Assembly (NCBI GenBank): GCA_019661865.1
Contig: JAIFWJ010000002.1
Location: 1 to 52,897, forward strand
Source of the DNA: Candidatus Parcubacteria bacterium
GTDB taxonomy: Bacteria; Patescibacteriota; Minisyncoccia; Phycocordibacterales; Zambryskibacteraceae
Reading direction: 5' to 3'
DNA: 52,897 nucleotides
Position 1 is the first letter of the stretch. The number at the start of each line of letters is the position of its first letter. Positions 26,249 to 36,248 of the stretch are shown piece by piece. A program made the translations under genes and the position numbers. The notes beneath the pieces are model-generated. The model had not been told where the DNA came from, searched no databases, and saw only the letters and a list, made by a program, of their open reading frames with translations.

Positions 26249-27980
26249 ACTTAAGAAAAATCTGGTGAGAAAGATTACGACAGTTCTAGTTATTTTTTCT
26301 GTTATAGGTGTAAACTTTTTACCTACGTTTACTCCTAGAGCCAATGCTCAGTTTTCTTCCCTTATAAATAAAGCCCTAGTACAACCCGTAACAGATATTA
26401 AGACCCTTGCTAAATCAATAGCCGATGGCATTGCCATGCACTTGGCACAAAGAATGGTGGATGAAATGGTGAAGTCGACCATTCGTTGGGCTAACACCGG
26501 TTTCGATGGATCTCCAGCATATGTCACAAATCCAGTGCAATATGCAGCAAGCATAGCCAATGGCGTAGCAGGAGATGTCATTAAGGGCACAGATCTTGGC
26601 TTCCTCTGCTCACCCTTCCAAGCCCAAATAAAAATTTCACTTCAGAAATATTATGTTGGAAGTTCGTATCAGCCACAGTGTACTCTTACTCAGATTGGAG
26701 TAAATATAGATAACTTTTACCAGGACTTTAAACAAGGTGGGTGGAATGCTTGGATAGCTATGAGCCAGGATGGAGGAAACCCCTATAGTGCATACATAAA
26801 CGCCCAAGGAGTCTTCGACGATAAGGTGGCTTCAGCTTTAGCAGCTGTGAACCAGAAGCTCGATTGGGCAAGCGGATTTAAGTCTAAGGGAGACTGTATT
26901 GCATATAACCCATCCCAGTCAGACATTGATGATTATGTAAATGGAGGCTTTATAACAGAACATGACACAACACGAAAAATAGACCCGAGTATGCCACCAG
27001 GCGCCTGTATTGAACACGGTCCAGATAAGACTCCTGGAGTTATCATTAAAGATCAGCTAGACAAGGTTCTACCTTCTGGCTTGGATAAGCTCATTACAGT
27101 CCAACACGTCGAGCAGCTCGTTGGTGCCTTCGCTAACGGGCTCCTCACTCGATATGTCTTCGGCCCGAAAGGCCTATTCAGTAAAGACTATGGAGACCAC
27201 TTCGGTGCAAGCAACCAGGCCCCAACAGGTCCGGCAGAACAAGAAGCTACATGTTCTGCCAACAGAGATACTGCCATAACCAATGAGACGGAAGTGACCT
27301 GGTCTGTGACCTCAAGCTTGGGCACACATCTTTCATATACATGGACAGGTGAAGGGCTTGAGAGTGCCACCTCAAGCTCCGCTAAAGTTATCTACACCAC
27401 TCCAGGATCTAAGACTGCATCTGCTACCGTCACAGCAAACCAGGTAGATACCGAAGGAAACATTATAGGCATCTCGGCTGTAAGAACAGTACCCTGTGAA
27501 GGAAACGTGATAGTCACCCAATTTACTCCACTTGCCATGTCATGCTCGGTAAACACTGCCCGTGCCGGAAGAGGAGTGCCGGTAACATGGAAAGCTACTG
27601 TGACCGGAGGATCTGGAGCCTTTACCAAGATCCAGTGGGGAGGAGATGAAACGGATATACCTGGAACACATACATCTGTAGTGCCGCCGATATTCTTATA
27701 CAACCCAAGCTCTGGTATTCCTCCGACTCAGGAGAGAGCATCTGTAAATACGGCAGGCAACACCACCACCCTTACTATCTCTTATGGCCTAGGGCTACAA
27801 TCCATAACCACGATAACTAATAACGGAAGTTCAACAGACATCACACTTAGTAGGCCTTACACCGATAGCGCTCACATACCTGGAGAGAGAGGAGCCAACC
27901 TCACTCTCCTCGATAACGACTCGAGTTTACCAGTGGTTGTGAACCAGGCCTGTACTAATTCAGTGTATATTAGTGATTAA
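26238..27980 (+). CDS. Secreted protein of T4SS-like cluster with C-terminal PKD/Ig-like regions
   Basis: Signal peptide ending ...FTPRANAQF; helical N-terminal half; Ig/PKD-like C-terminal half (EVTWSVTSSLGTHLSYTWTGEG). Confidence 0.75.
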   Translation: MESKLKKNLVRKITTVLVIFSVIGVNFLPTFTPRANAQFSSLINKALVQPVTDIKTLAKSIADGIAMHLAQRMVDEMVKSTIRWANTGFDGSPAYVTNPVQYAASIANGVAGDVIKGTDLGFLCSPFQAQIKISLQKYYVGSSYQPQCTLTQIGVNIDNFYQDFKQGGWNAWIAMSQDGGNPYSAYINAQGVFDDKVASALAAVNQKLDWASGFKSKGDCIAYNPSQSDIDDYVNGGFITEHDTTRKIDPSMPPGACIEHGPDKTPGVIIKDQLDKVLPSGLDKLITVQHVEQLVGAFANGLLTRYVFGPKGLFSKDYGDHFGASNQAPTGPAEQEATCSANRDTAITNETEVTWSVTSSLGTHLSYTWTGEGLESATSSSAKVIYTTPGSKTASATVTANQVDTEGNIIGISAVRTVPCEGNVIVTQFTPLAMSCSVNTARAGRGVPVTWKATVTGGSGAFTKIQWGGDETDIPGTHTSVVPPIFLYNPSSGIPPTQERASVNTAGNTTTLTISYGLGLQSITTITNNGSSTDITLSRPYTDSAHIPGERGANLTLLDNDSSLPVVVNQACTNSVYISD

Positions 27981-30207
27981 GATGAAGAAAAAACTCCCTT
28001 ACATATTAATCTCAGTACTGGTATTCTCTACAATCTTTCTTGTCCCTCATATTACTCACGCTCAAATAATCTCATCTATTACTGGTGGTGCTGCTAAGTG
28101 GTTACTTGCATTACCAGGAACCATTGCTACCAAGTATTTACTCCCTCTAGTAGGATACCTCACTGCTTTCGCGGGACTGATTCTTAACTATGTTATTTAT
28201 CAGACTGTACTCCACATGTCTGATTTGTTCCCTAACGCTAGCATCATTAATGATACTTGGAATGTTATTCGTGATGTTGCCAATATGTGCTTCATCTTCT
28301 TGCTTCTGTACTCCGCTATTCAAACCATCTTTGGCCAAGGTAAAACCCGAGAGTTAATTGTAAATATTATCATCGCAGCCTTGTTGGTTAACTTCAGTCT
28401 CTTCTTTACTAAAGTTATAGTGGATTCTTCAAACATTTTGGCCATTTCTATCTATAACTCTATTGCTCCAGGTGCTATAAGTACTCCTGACGTAACTAAC
28501 GCGGGGCTCTCGAATTCTGTCATGGCTCCATTACAGTTACAGACTATTTATAAATATACCCAACCACTCGACGGGGTTAAGTTACTTACTATAGGAGTGC
28601 TGGGTTCGATTTTCGCTCTTGTTGCGGCATTCGTATTTTTCGTGGCGGCAATAATGTTCGTGGTGAGATTCGTAGTAATCCTTTTCTTAATGATACTTTC
28701 TCCCGTGTGGATACTTGGAGGCGTGATCCCGGGACTGAAGGGGATACAGAAACAATGGCTGGAGTCACTAGTTGGCCAAGCTGTCTTCGCCCCTATATTT
28801 TTCTTATTGGTCTGGATTGTGCTAAAGATCGGCAATGCTTTATACAAACCGGGAAGCATTGCAGATGCTCTACTGAATACCGCTGCAGCGGGAGCGAACA
28901 ATACTAGCCAGATCAACACTAGTGGTAGCACCATGGGTGTAATCTTCAGCTTCGTCATTATGATAGGAATGCTCATCGCAGCCCTCATCATTTCTAAGAG
29001 CTTCTCCACCCGAGGAGCTAAACAGATTGGACAACTTACCGGCTTTGCCGCAGGTGCAGTCATGGGTGGAGCAGCAAGCCTCGGCAGAAAATCCTTTGGT
29101 GCTGCTGGTTCTAAATTTGCTGATAGTGAAGCCCTGAAGAACCGTGCTCAACAGGGGGGCTTAAGCGGCTTTGCTGCTCGGAGAGCTCTCGACCTTAGCA
29201 GTGCTGCGTCGAAAACAAGCTTCGATCTTCGAGGCGCGGGTGGCCCAGCTAAGGGTCTTGTGGGTATAGCAGGGGGAGGCAAGGCGGGTGGCCAAGGAGG
29301 TTATGCCAAACAAGTTGCTGACGAGACCAAGAGAAAGGAAGAGAAGGTCAAACTGTATACGCAGACGTCAGATATCACTAAGGACAAAGCCAAGCGGGAT
29401 CTAGAAGCGGCTAAGAAGATGGAGTTACAGGATCCGGAAACGCTAACCGCCTGGAAAGCAGAACAAAACAAGAGATCACAAGAAGCTAGAGAGGCAGAAA
29501 GAGAGTTGGCCAACGCCCAAGCACGAGGTGCAGACCCAGATACTATTACAGCATTAAGGAAGAAATCCAATGATGCTAATAATGAAAGACAGAAAATTCA
29601 GACCATTCGAGGATTTAAAGACGCAAGGATTGAAATGGCTCAGAAGCGAGCTGATAAGCTTGAGGGAATAAATAAAAAAGAATCAGACAGTAGAAAAGCT
29701 GACCTTAACAAAGAAGAAGAGGCGAAATTAAAAAATGATCCGGCAATCAAGAGACAGGTGGATCTTAAAAAAGAGATGGAGGATCTTACTAAACAAATCG
29801 CTACTCAGACAGGCACGATTAAAGATGATATGCAGCGTGAACTCGACGCCAAAAGTAAGTTATTTGAAACGGTAGCAAAGGAAGCAGAGGAGAGAAGTAA
29901 GACCATCAAAGCAGAATTCCAAGAAAGAAGAGATCTTATAAGAGAAGAGAAGAGTCTAGGTGAGGAGAGAAAGGAAGCTGCCATAAAGAGCATGCTAAAC
30001 CCGAGCATAATAGACAGTGACAGAATACTCTTTGTTGGCCCGGTTAAAAGATCTAATCTCCAAGCTGCAGCAAACTTAAGAAAAGGTAAGAAATCAATCA
30101 GGGAGCGGGTTGAGGAACTGATGAAAGACAATGAAGATATTCCAAAGAAGGACGAAGAGAGGAAAGAGGGAGGAGAAAAACCTGAAGGTGAGGGCGAAAA
30201 GAAATAA
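27973..30207 (+). CDS. VirB6/TrbL-like polytopic membrane protein with long charged coiled C-terminal tail
   Basis: Signal peptide, multiple TM helices in first ~370 aa, then K/E/R-rich tail; located in a virB4/prgI cluster. Confidence 0.75.
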   Translation: MIKMKKKLPYILISVLVFSTIFLVPHITHAQIISSITGGAAKWLLALPGTIATKYLLPLVGYLTAFAGLILNYVIYQTVLHMSDLFPNASIINDTWNVIRDVANMCFIFLLLYSAIQTIFGQGKTRELIVNIIIAALLVNFSLFFTKVIVDSSNILAISIYNSIAPGAISTPDVTNAGLSNSVMAPLQLQTIYKYTQPLDGVKLLTIGVLGSIFALVAAFVFFVAAIMFVVRFVVILFLMILSPVWILGGVIPGLKGIQKQWLESLVGQAVFAPIFFLLVWIVLKIGNALYKPGSIADALLNTAAAGANNTSQINTSGSTMGVIFSFVIMIGMLIAALIISKSFSTRGAKQIGQLTGFAAGAVMGGAASLGRKSFGAAGSKFADSEALKNRAQQGGLSGFAARRALDLSSAASKTSFDLRGAGGPAKGLVGIAGGGKAGGQGGYAKQVADETKRKEEKVKLYTQTSDITKDKAKRDLEAAKKMELQDPETLTAWKAEQNKRSQEAREAERELANAQARGADPDTITALRKKSNDANNERQKIQTIRGFKDARIEMAQKRADKLEGINKKESDSRKADLNKEEEAKLKNDPAIKRQVDLKKEMEDLTKQIATQTGTIKDDMQRELDAKSKLFETVAKEAEERSKTIKAEFQERRDLIREEKSLGEERKEAAIKSMLNPSIIDSDRILFVGPVKRSNLQAAANLRKGKKSIRERVEELMKDNEDIPKKDEERKEGGEKPEGEGEKK

Positions 30208-30209
30208 TT

Positions 30210-30908
30210 ATGAACCCCGAAGAAGTACTTAAACAACAAATAGAATCTGCCCCTCAAGAAATTAAAGAATTTCTTGCTGGAGAAGAGTGGGAACCGGTTA
30301 TTAATAATCTTGCAAACAACTCCGGACTGACAGAGGAACAGAAAACTTCAGTAGAAAATGAAATAATTTTCGTTCTTGTAGGTTTAGACCTAAGGTCAAA
30401 CCTTAAACAAAATCTTCAAAACATCGGCCTCTCAGATACCATAGCTAAGTTCGTAGCTGCACAAATAGATACAAAGATCTTAGAAAGATTTGAAGGAATC
30501 TTACCCACCTCTGAGGAAGCTCCTAGGAAAACGATTTCTTGGCCGGAGGAACCAGATTCACAAACTCATACCGCCCCTCCAGAGAACTTGCCGGTAGTTG
30601 AAGAACATGAGCCCACTCCAATGGTAGTAGAAATTAAGGAGAAACCGCCAGAACCTATAGTTCCAAGAGCAAGTACATATCAAGAGACTATAAATAAGCT
30701 ATTTACCCGCCCTGCCGCTCCTCCTGGAGCTGCCCCTTCCACTCCACCTACAAAAAGTCTAAACCTTATAGACTCAACACCCGAGGTAAAACCAGCGTTT
30801 GAGATTAAGAGCACCCCTCCTACACAGCCAGAGGCTCCGGATCTCGCTTCAGATCCACAAAAAAACTACCCCGGAGATAAGGATCCATATCGCGAACCGC
30901 TAGAGTAG
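30210..30908 (+). CDS. Acidic, Pro-rich hypothetical protein of T4SS-like cluster
   Basis: 232 aa ORF directly following VirB6-like gene. Confidence 0.65.
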   Translation: MNPEEVLKQQIESAPQEIKEFLAGEEWEPVINNLANNSGLTEEQKTSVENEIIFVLVGLDLRSNLKQNLQNIGLSDTIAKFVAAQIDTKILERFEGILPTSEEAPRKTISWPEEPDSQTHTAPPENLPVVEEHEPTPMVVEIKEKPPEPIVPRASTYQETINKLFTRPAAPPGAAPSTPPTKSLNLIDSTPEVKPAFEIKSTPPTQPEAPDLASDPQKNYPGDKDPYREPLE

Positions 30909-30922
30909 GGTAAAATACTCTC

Positions 30923-31348
30923 ATGCGTTTCCAAGTTCCTCAGTTCATTGAAGTCGAGGACAAGATCTTCGGCCCTCTTACCTTCAAACAGTTCATTTAC
31001 ATCGCTGGTGGGGTAGGAATATGTGTAATTCTATTCACCTTTCTACCGAAATTCTTCGCCCTTTTACTCTCAGCACCAATTGTAGCTCTGGCTGGCTCAC
31101 TGGCATTTTATAAAGTTAACGGCAAACCTTTCGCCTCGCTGCTTGAAGCTTTTTTAAAGTACGAATTTTCAGAGAAGTTATATGTATGGAAGAAGCAAGA
31201 CAAGACACCGGTCCACACCGAGATGAAGAGGGAAGCCAGTGAAGTTTATATCCCTAAGCTCTCTTCCTCCAAGCTCAAGGATCTTTCATGGAGCCTCGAT
31301 GTTCAGGACAATCAGAATCCTGTAACACAGGAAGAAACCAAGATATAA
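30923..31348 (+). CDS. PrgI family protein (T4SS-associated, VirB3-like position)
   Basis: MRFQVPQFIEVEDKIFGPLTFKQFIYIAGGVGICVILFTFLPKFFALLLSAPIVALAGSLAFYKVNGKPF. Confidence 0.88.
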   Translation: MRFQVPQFIEVEDKIFGPLTFKQFIYIAGGVGICVILFTFLPKFFALLLSAPIVALAGSLAFYKVNGKPFASLLEAFLKYEFSEKLYVWKKQDKTPVHTEMKREASEVYIPKLSSSKLKDLSWSLDVQDNQNPVTQEETKI

Positions 31349-31357
31349 TTGAGATAA

Positions 31358-31996
31358 ATGGCACCTAGTAAAAGCAGCACCCAGGAGTTTGTACCCATTC
31401 AAGAAGTACGCGACGGCATCTTGGTACTTAAGGATGGCGGCATGCGTGCGGTAGTGCTCGCCTCGTCACTTAACTTTTCTTTAAAATCAGATGATGAGAA
31501 GAACGCAATACTATTCCAGTTTCAAGATTTCCTAAACTCCCTCGATTTCTCCATCGAAATAGTAATTCAGTCTAGGAAACTAGATATCAGACCCTACATC
31601 GCCCTACTCGAAGAACAACATAAGAAGCAACTAAACAGCCTTTTAAAGATCCAAACGGAAGAATATATCGAGTTCGTGAGAAACTTCGCTGAGAATACCA
31701 ATATCATGACTAAGAACTTCTTTATCGTGGTGCCTTATGACCCGGCAATCATAGGCTCTAGCACGGTCTCTGGGATCTCAAGCCTCATAGGCGGTAAGAA
31801 AACTACTCCTGCACAAGCGAGTGAGATGAGTTTCGAGGAAAACCGTACACAGCTTGAGGAAAGAGTGGGGGTGGTAGAACAGGGACTTGTGCGCACCGGT
31901 ATACGAGTAGCAAGGCTTGGTACAGAAGAATTGATCGAGCTCTTCTACAAGGCATTTAACCCCGGAGAAACTGAGAAGCCCCTTAAAGCAGCTTAA
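31358..31996 (+). CDS. TraC/VirB4 N-terminal-domain-like stand-alone protein
   Basis: VRDGILVLKDGGMRAVVLASSLNFSLKSDDEKNAILFQFQDFLNSLDFSIEIVIQSRKLDI. Confidence 0.7.
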   Translation: MAPSKSSTQEFVPIQEVRDGILVLKDGGMRAVVLASSLNFSLKSDDEKNAILFQFQDFLNSLDFSIEIVIQSRKLDIRPYIALLEEQHKKQLNSLLKIQTEEYIEFVRNFAENTNIMTKNFFIVVPYDPAIIGSSTVSGISSLIGGKKTTPAQASEMSFEENRTQLEERVGVVEQGLVRTGIRVARLGTEELIELFYKAFNPGETEKPLKAA

Positions 31997-32005
31997 AATA
32001 AAGTT

Positions 32006-33838
32006 ATGGCACTTTTTTCAGGATTATTTAGTAAAGGAGAGGAGAAGAGGAAAGATATTCCTTCCATATTGCCTAAGGAAATTTTCCAAGCCTCGGTACT
32101 CGAGCTTAAAGACATTATTGCTCCTTCTGCGCTTAAAGTAACACCAAAAGAATTAAACCTGGGTGAGAAAATTACTAGATCCTTCTTCGTTATATCGTAT
32201 CCCAGATTCTTAACAGAGAGTTGGTTCTCACCGATTATAAATATGGATAAGGTTTTCGATGTATCCATCTTTATCCATCCGATAGAGACTTCTAAAGTTC
32301 TCCGCCAATTTCAAAAGAAGGTGGCCGAAGTTCAAAGTCAGATCCACACCAGGGAAGAAAGAGGTCTTGTGCGTGACCCCATGCTCGACGTAGCCTACCA
32401 AGACCTCGAAAGCTTACGTGATCAACTCCAACAGGCACAGGAGAAGCTTTATGATGTAGGTCTCTACATAACTATTTATGGAGACAATGAAGAAGGGCTC
32501 GATAAGATCGAATCCGAGATAAAGTCTATTCTCGAAGCCAAGCTTGTATACATAAAGCCAGCACTCTTCCAACAAGAAGAAGGGTACAAGAGCACACTTC
32601 CATTAGGAAATGACCTTCTGGCAGTCCACTCCAAACTTAATTCTTCACCACTTTCATCCCTTTTCCCATTTACATCCTTCGACCTTACCTCAGACAAGGG
32701 CATTCTGTATGGTATTAACCGCCACAACTCCTCCCTTGTCCTCTTCGACCGGTTCTCACTGGAGAACTACAACTCCATCACCTTCGCCAAGTCTGGTGCG
32801 GGTAAGTCATATGCCACTAAGCTTGAGATTCTGCGTACGCTTATGTTCGACACAGAGGTCATATGCATGGATCCAGAAAACGAGTATGAGTACCTCGCTG
32901 AGGCCGTAGGCGGAAGGTATTTTAAAATTTCTCTTAACTCCGAGCACCACATAAATCCTTTTGACCTGCCTCTACCCGGCCCTGACGAGTCGGCTGCCAA
33001 TGTGCTGCGTAGTAACATCATTAACCTAGTGGGACTCTTCAGACTTATGATGGGAGGACTTACAGCAGAGGAAGATGCCATCATAGACCGTGCCATCACC
33101 GAGACTTATGCACTTAAGGATATTACAGCTGATTCTGACTTCAGAAATATAGAACCTCCACTTATGTCTGACTTCGAGCTTGTACTTTCTGGTATGGAAG
33201 GAGGGGACTCCTTAGCCCAAAGACTTACTAAGTACACTAAAGGTACATGGGCCGGATTCATAAACAAACCGACCAATGTAGATATAAATAAGAAGTTCGT
33301 GGTTTTTTCTCTCCGTGATATGGAAGACGAGCTCAAGCCCATCGCCATGTACATTGTCACTCACTACATCTGGAATGCTATTCGTAAGGAACTTAAGAAA
33401 AGACTACTTGTTATCGATGAAGCTTGGTGGATGATGAAGTCTGACGACACCGCCTCCTTCCTTATGGGACTTGTGAAGCGCGGAAGAAAGTACTACTTGG
33501 GCGTGGCTACCATTACCCAAGATGTAGATGACTTCTTGAAGTCTCCCTACGGATTACCTATCATTACTAACTCATCTATCCAGGTACTTCTTAAACAGTC
33601 TCCGACGATTATCGATAAACTCCAAACTACTTTTAATCTTACCGACGAAGAAAAATATTTACTCTTGGAGTCTGATGTAGGAGAGGGGATATTCTTCGCC
33701 GGGCTTAAGCACGTAGCCATTAAGATAATTGCTTCTTACACAGAAGACCAAATTATCACATCCGATCCTTCGCAGGTTCTGGCCATAAAGAAGGCTAGGG
33801 AATTAGAACAACATGGAAACACAAGAGAAGGGCAGTAA
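32006..33838 (+). CDS. virB4: VirB4/TraC-type T4SS ATPase
   Basis: Walker A FAKSGAGKSYATK, Walker B KRLLVIDEAWWMMK, TQDVDDFLKSPYGLPIITNSSIQVLLKQSP. Confidence 0.93.
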   Translation: MALFSGLFSKGEEKRKDIPSILPKEIFQASVLELKDIIAPSALKVTPKELNLGEKITRSFFVISYPRFLTESWFSPIINMDKVFDVSIFIHPIETSKVLRQFQKKVAEVQSQIHTREERGLVRDPMLDVAYQDLESLRDQLQQAQEKLYDVGLYITIYGDNEEGLDKIESEIKSILEAKLVYIKPALFQQEEGYKSTLPLGNDLLAVHSKLNSSPLSSLFPFTSFDLTSDKGILYGINRHNSSLVLFDRFSLENYNSITFAKSGAGKSYATKLEILRTLMFDTEVICMDPENEYEYLAEAVGGRYFKISLNSEHHINPFDLPLPGPDESAANVLRSNIINLVGLFRLMMGGLTAEEDAIIDRAITETYALKDITADSDFRNIEPPLMSDFELVLSGMEGGDSLAQRLTKYTKGTWAGFINKPTNVDINKKFVVFSLRDMEDELKPIAMYIVTHYIWNAIRKELKKRLLVIDEAWWMMKSDDTASFLMGLVKRGRKYYLGVATITQDVDDFLKSPYGLPIITNSSIQVLLKQSPTIIDKLQTTFNLTDEEKYLLLESDVGEGIFFAGLKHVAIKIIASYTEDQIITSDPSQVLAIKKARELEQHGNTREGQ

Positions 33839-34130
33839 AATACTTGATGGAGAATGGGAAGTTTTGACCTATGCAGTTATTTTCCTTGATGGAATACAGA
33901 TAGTGTTTGATTTTACCCTCCCTGGACTAAATGAGGTTTTAGATCCGTTTGTGGGTTTAGGGTTAGCAATTTATTTCATTATTAGAGGGGTGAGGATGAC
34001 ACTAGGAAGGGTATTTATGTTAATCGGCTTCGGTATAGGAGAGGAGATTCCCTTCGTTGATGCATTGCCGTTCTGGACTCTTGAAGTTCTAAGGGTTAAG
34101 AGTTGGGATATGCAGGACAAAAATTCTTGA
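33813..34130 (+). CDS. Small two-TM hypothetical protein
   Basis: 105 aa ORF overlapping 3' end of virB4. Confidence 0.6.
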   Translation: METQEKGSKILDGEWEVLTYAVIFLDGIQIVFDFTLPGLNEVLDPFVGLGLAIYFIIRGVRMTLGRVFMLIGFGIGEEIPFVDALPFWTLEVLRVKSWDMQDKNS

Positions 34131-34150
34131 TCTTCCTATATAATAGATTT

Positions 34151-35176
34151 ATGTATAAATTGTTCTTGGTGTGGACTTTACCTGTGTTTCTCTTCACCTC
34201 TTTTGCCTTCACCCAGACGACTGTTCAGGCTCAAGTAGACATTCCTGAAGTTCCCGATGAACAGATTCCGACTGACATAACTCTGGAACCAATTTCTTTC
34301 CTAATAGTACCTGAGACTCCGGCCCCTGGAGATCTGGTCACAGTAAGCATTGAGTCTACGAACTTGGATTTAGACTCAGCCATTATGCGTTGGACGGTTA
34401 ATGGAGGACTGGTAAAAAGCGGCAAGGGTATCAAGCAGATTAACGTCACGAATGGTGGCTCGGGCTCTCAGACAACCGTAAGTGTAAGTATTTCTTCCGG
34501 CGGAGCCACCATTACCCGGTCAACTACCTTCGGGGCTGGTAATGTAGATCTTCTCTGGCAAGGAGACACCTATGCTCCTCCTTTCTATGCTGGGAGACAC
34601 CTCTGGACTCACGGAAGCCGCCTAACTCTACTCGCTATCCCAGACTCAAGTCTTGGAAGCGCCTCGGCTCTTATATATAGATGGAGCCAGAGCGGCACAA
34701 TTCTTGGAGCTTCCTCTGGTGCAGGGAGGAGTTCTCTTTCTTTCTATGACTCAATCCTATCTTTACCTCAGGATATATCTGTAGATGTAATGACTGACCA
34801 AGACACCGTCGTGGCGACTAAAACCATCCACCTACAACCCACAGATGTCACAACTCTTCTCTACGAGGACAATCCACTTATTGGTCTGCTTTTAAATAAA
34901 GAAGTAGACGGATCATATGGTCTTACTGATAAAGAGGTAACCTTCTCAGCCATGCCTATGTTCTACTCTGTTCAAAATAGAACAGACAAGAGAGTGAGTT
35001 ATACCTGGAGCACCAACAGTGGAGCTGCGAACACCGGCAACCACATAACACTCCGCATTCCAGATAACTCGAGTGGCCAAGCCCAAGTGGGAGTTAACAT
35101 AAATAATTCTGCTAACCTCCTACAAACTGCTTCCAAAAGCTTTTTAGTAAAATTCGGTAACACACCGAGCTTCTGA
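34151..35176 (+). CDS. Secreted Ig-like-repeat protein of T4SS-like cluster
   Basis: MYKLFLVWTLPVFLFTSFAFTQTTVQAQ signal peptide; repeated beta-rich Ig-like regions; TATAAT 6 nt before ATG 34151. Confidence 0.7.
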   Translation: MYKLFLVWTLPVFLFTSFAFTQTTVQAQVDIPEVPDEQIPTDITLEPISFLIVPETPAPGDLVTVSIESTNLDLDSAIMRWTVNGGLVKSGKGIKQINVTNGGSGSQTTVSVSISSGGATITRSTTFGAGNVDLLWQGDTYAPPFYAGRHLWTHGSRLTLLAIPDSSLGSASALIYRWSQSGTILGASSGAGRSSLSFYDSILSLPQDISVDVMTDQDTVVATKTIHLQPTDVTTLLYEDNPLIGLLLNKEVDGSYGLTDKEVTFSAMPMFYSVQNRTDKRVSYTWSTNSGAANTGNHITLRIPDNSSGQAQVGVNINNSANLLQTASKSFLVKFGNTPSF

Positions 35177-35177
35177 T

Positions 35178-36248
35178 ATGAACAACGTGAAGAAAATCTT
35201 TTTATTAATATTCACACTTGCGACTCTAAGTCCTTTTACTCTTCTTCATGCACAAACCAAAACAGGTTGTCCCGCTGGGCAATACTGTCTTCTCGCGCCT
35301 CTCCCGGTGGGGAATCCTACTGGAGGTAATATAGATCATGTAACAGTAACCGGCGCAGGAGACTATATTGCAAACCTGGTGAAGCTCATCATAGCTATAG
35401 CAGGTGGTCTCGCTGTCTTGCGTATAATCATTGGAGGGTTTCAGTACATCACCTCTGAGGCTTTCAGCAGTAAGTCCGCTGCGAAAGATACTATCCAGAA
35501 CGCTGTCCTGGGATTCCTCCTTGCTGCTGGATCATTCTTAATATTGAATACAATAAACCCGGATTTAACCAACATTAATTTGACACTGGAAAATGTCGGA
35601 TCAACTCAAAAACTCGACACATCCTTCAGTGGCGGGACAGACTCCACAGAACCTGACGGAACAAGTGGTGGTAAAACTGCGGCAGAGGTGGATTGTTTGG
35701 TTGACTGTGTACCAATACCTGACGAGATTCCCCACAAACCTCCAGGCCCAGCTGGCAGCCCATCGGCGGGGTGTCTTACTCCCGGACCGTGTTATGTTTA
35801 TTCAGGCCTTGCGACTAAGTTATCTGCATTAAATGAGGCCCTCCAACACAACCCTTATAATTTAGACTGGGAGGTTACGGAAATGTTTCCGCCTGTAGCT
35901 AGTCATGATAGTGATTGCCACAAACCAAACAATGGAAATACGGGAAAATGCGTTGACGCAACCCTTAGAAGTCCCACAACTCCAGAGAACACTGTAAAGT
36001 TTTTCATAGCCATAAATAAATTTGTCAGCCCAAGTTTCCAATGGGAGGAGCCGGACAATGCTTCAAGAGACGCCCGCAGACTTGCTCTTAAACAATACAT
36101 CCAGTCCCGCCCTCCATCGGACTTCAACATAACTGCGTCTCAGGTTCCTCAATTCATAACTGATATAATTTGCAAAGTTAAGACTGTCGCTCACGCAACA
36201 GGTGAGCATGTTCACATTAACTGGGCTGGTCAAGCACCATCATGTTAA
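35178..36248 (+). CDS. VirB2/TrbC pilin-like two-TM region fused to C-terminal domain with M15-peptidase-like HVH motif
   Basis: DYIANLVKLIIAIAGGLAVLRIIIGGFQYITSEAFSSKSAAKDTIQNAVLGFLLAAGSFLILNTINPDL; C-terminal SHDSDCHKPNNGNTGKCVDATL...GEHVHINW. Confidence 0.7.
   Translation: MNNVKKIFLLIFTLATLSPFTLLHAQTKTGCPAGQYCLLAPLPVGNPTGGNIDHVTVTGAGDYIANLVKLIIAIAGGLAVLRIIIGGFQYITSEAFSSKSAAKDTIQNAVLGFLLAAGSFLILNTINPDLTNINLTLENVGSTQKLDTSFSGGTDSTEPDGTSGGKTAAEVDCLVDCVPIPDEIPHKPPGPAGSPSAGCLTPGPCYVYSGLATKLSALNEALQHNPYNLDWEVTEMFPPVASHDSDCHKPNNGNTGKCVDATLRSPTTPENTVKFFIAINKFVSPSFQWEEPDNASRDARRLALKQYIQSRPPSDFNITASQVPQFITDIICKVKTVAHATGEHVHINWAGQAPSC

Noticed and set aside
28548-30257. Long antisense ORFs (28548..29063 -, 28870..29151 -, 29301..29570 -, 29805..30257 -)
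   Set aside because: Complement of the VirB6-like gene; Ser/Leu-rich composition is the mirror of the K/E-rich coding strand
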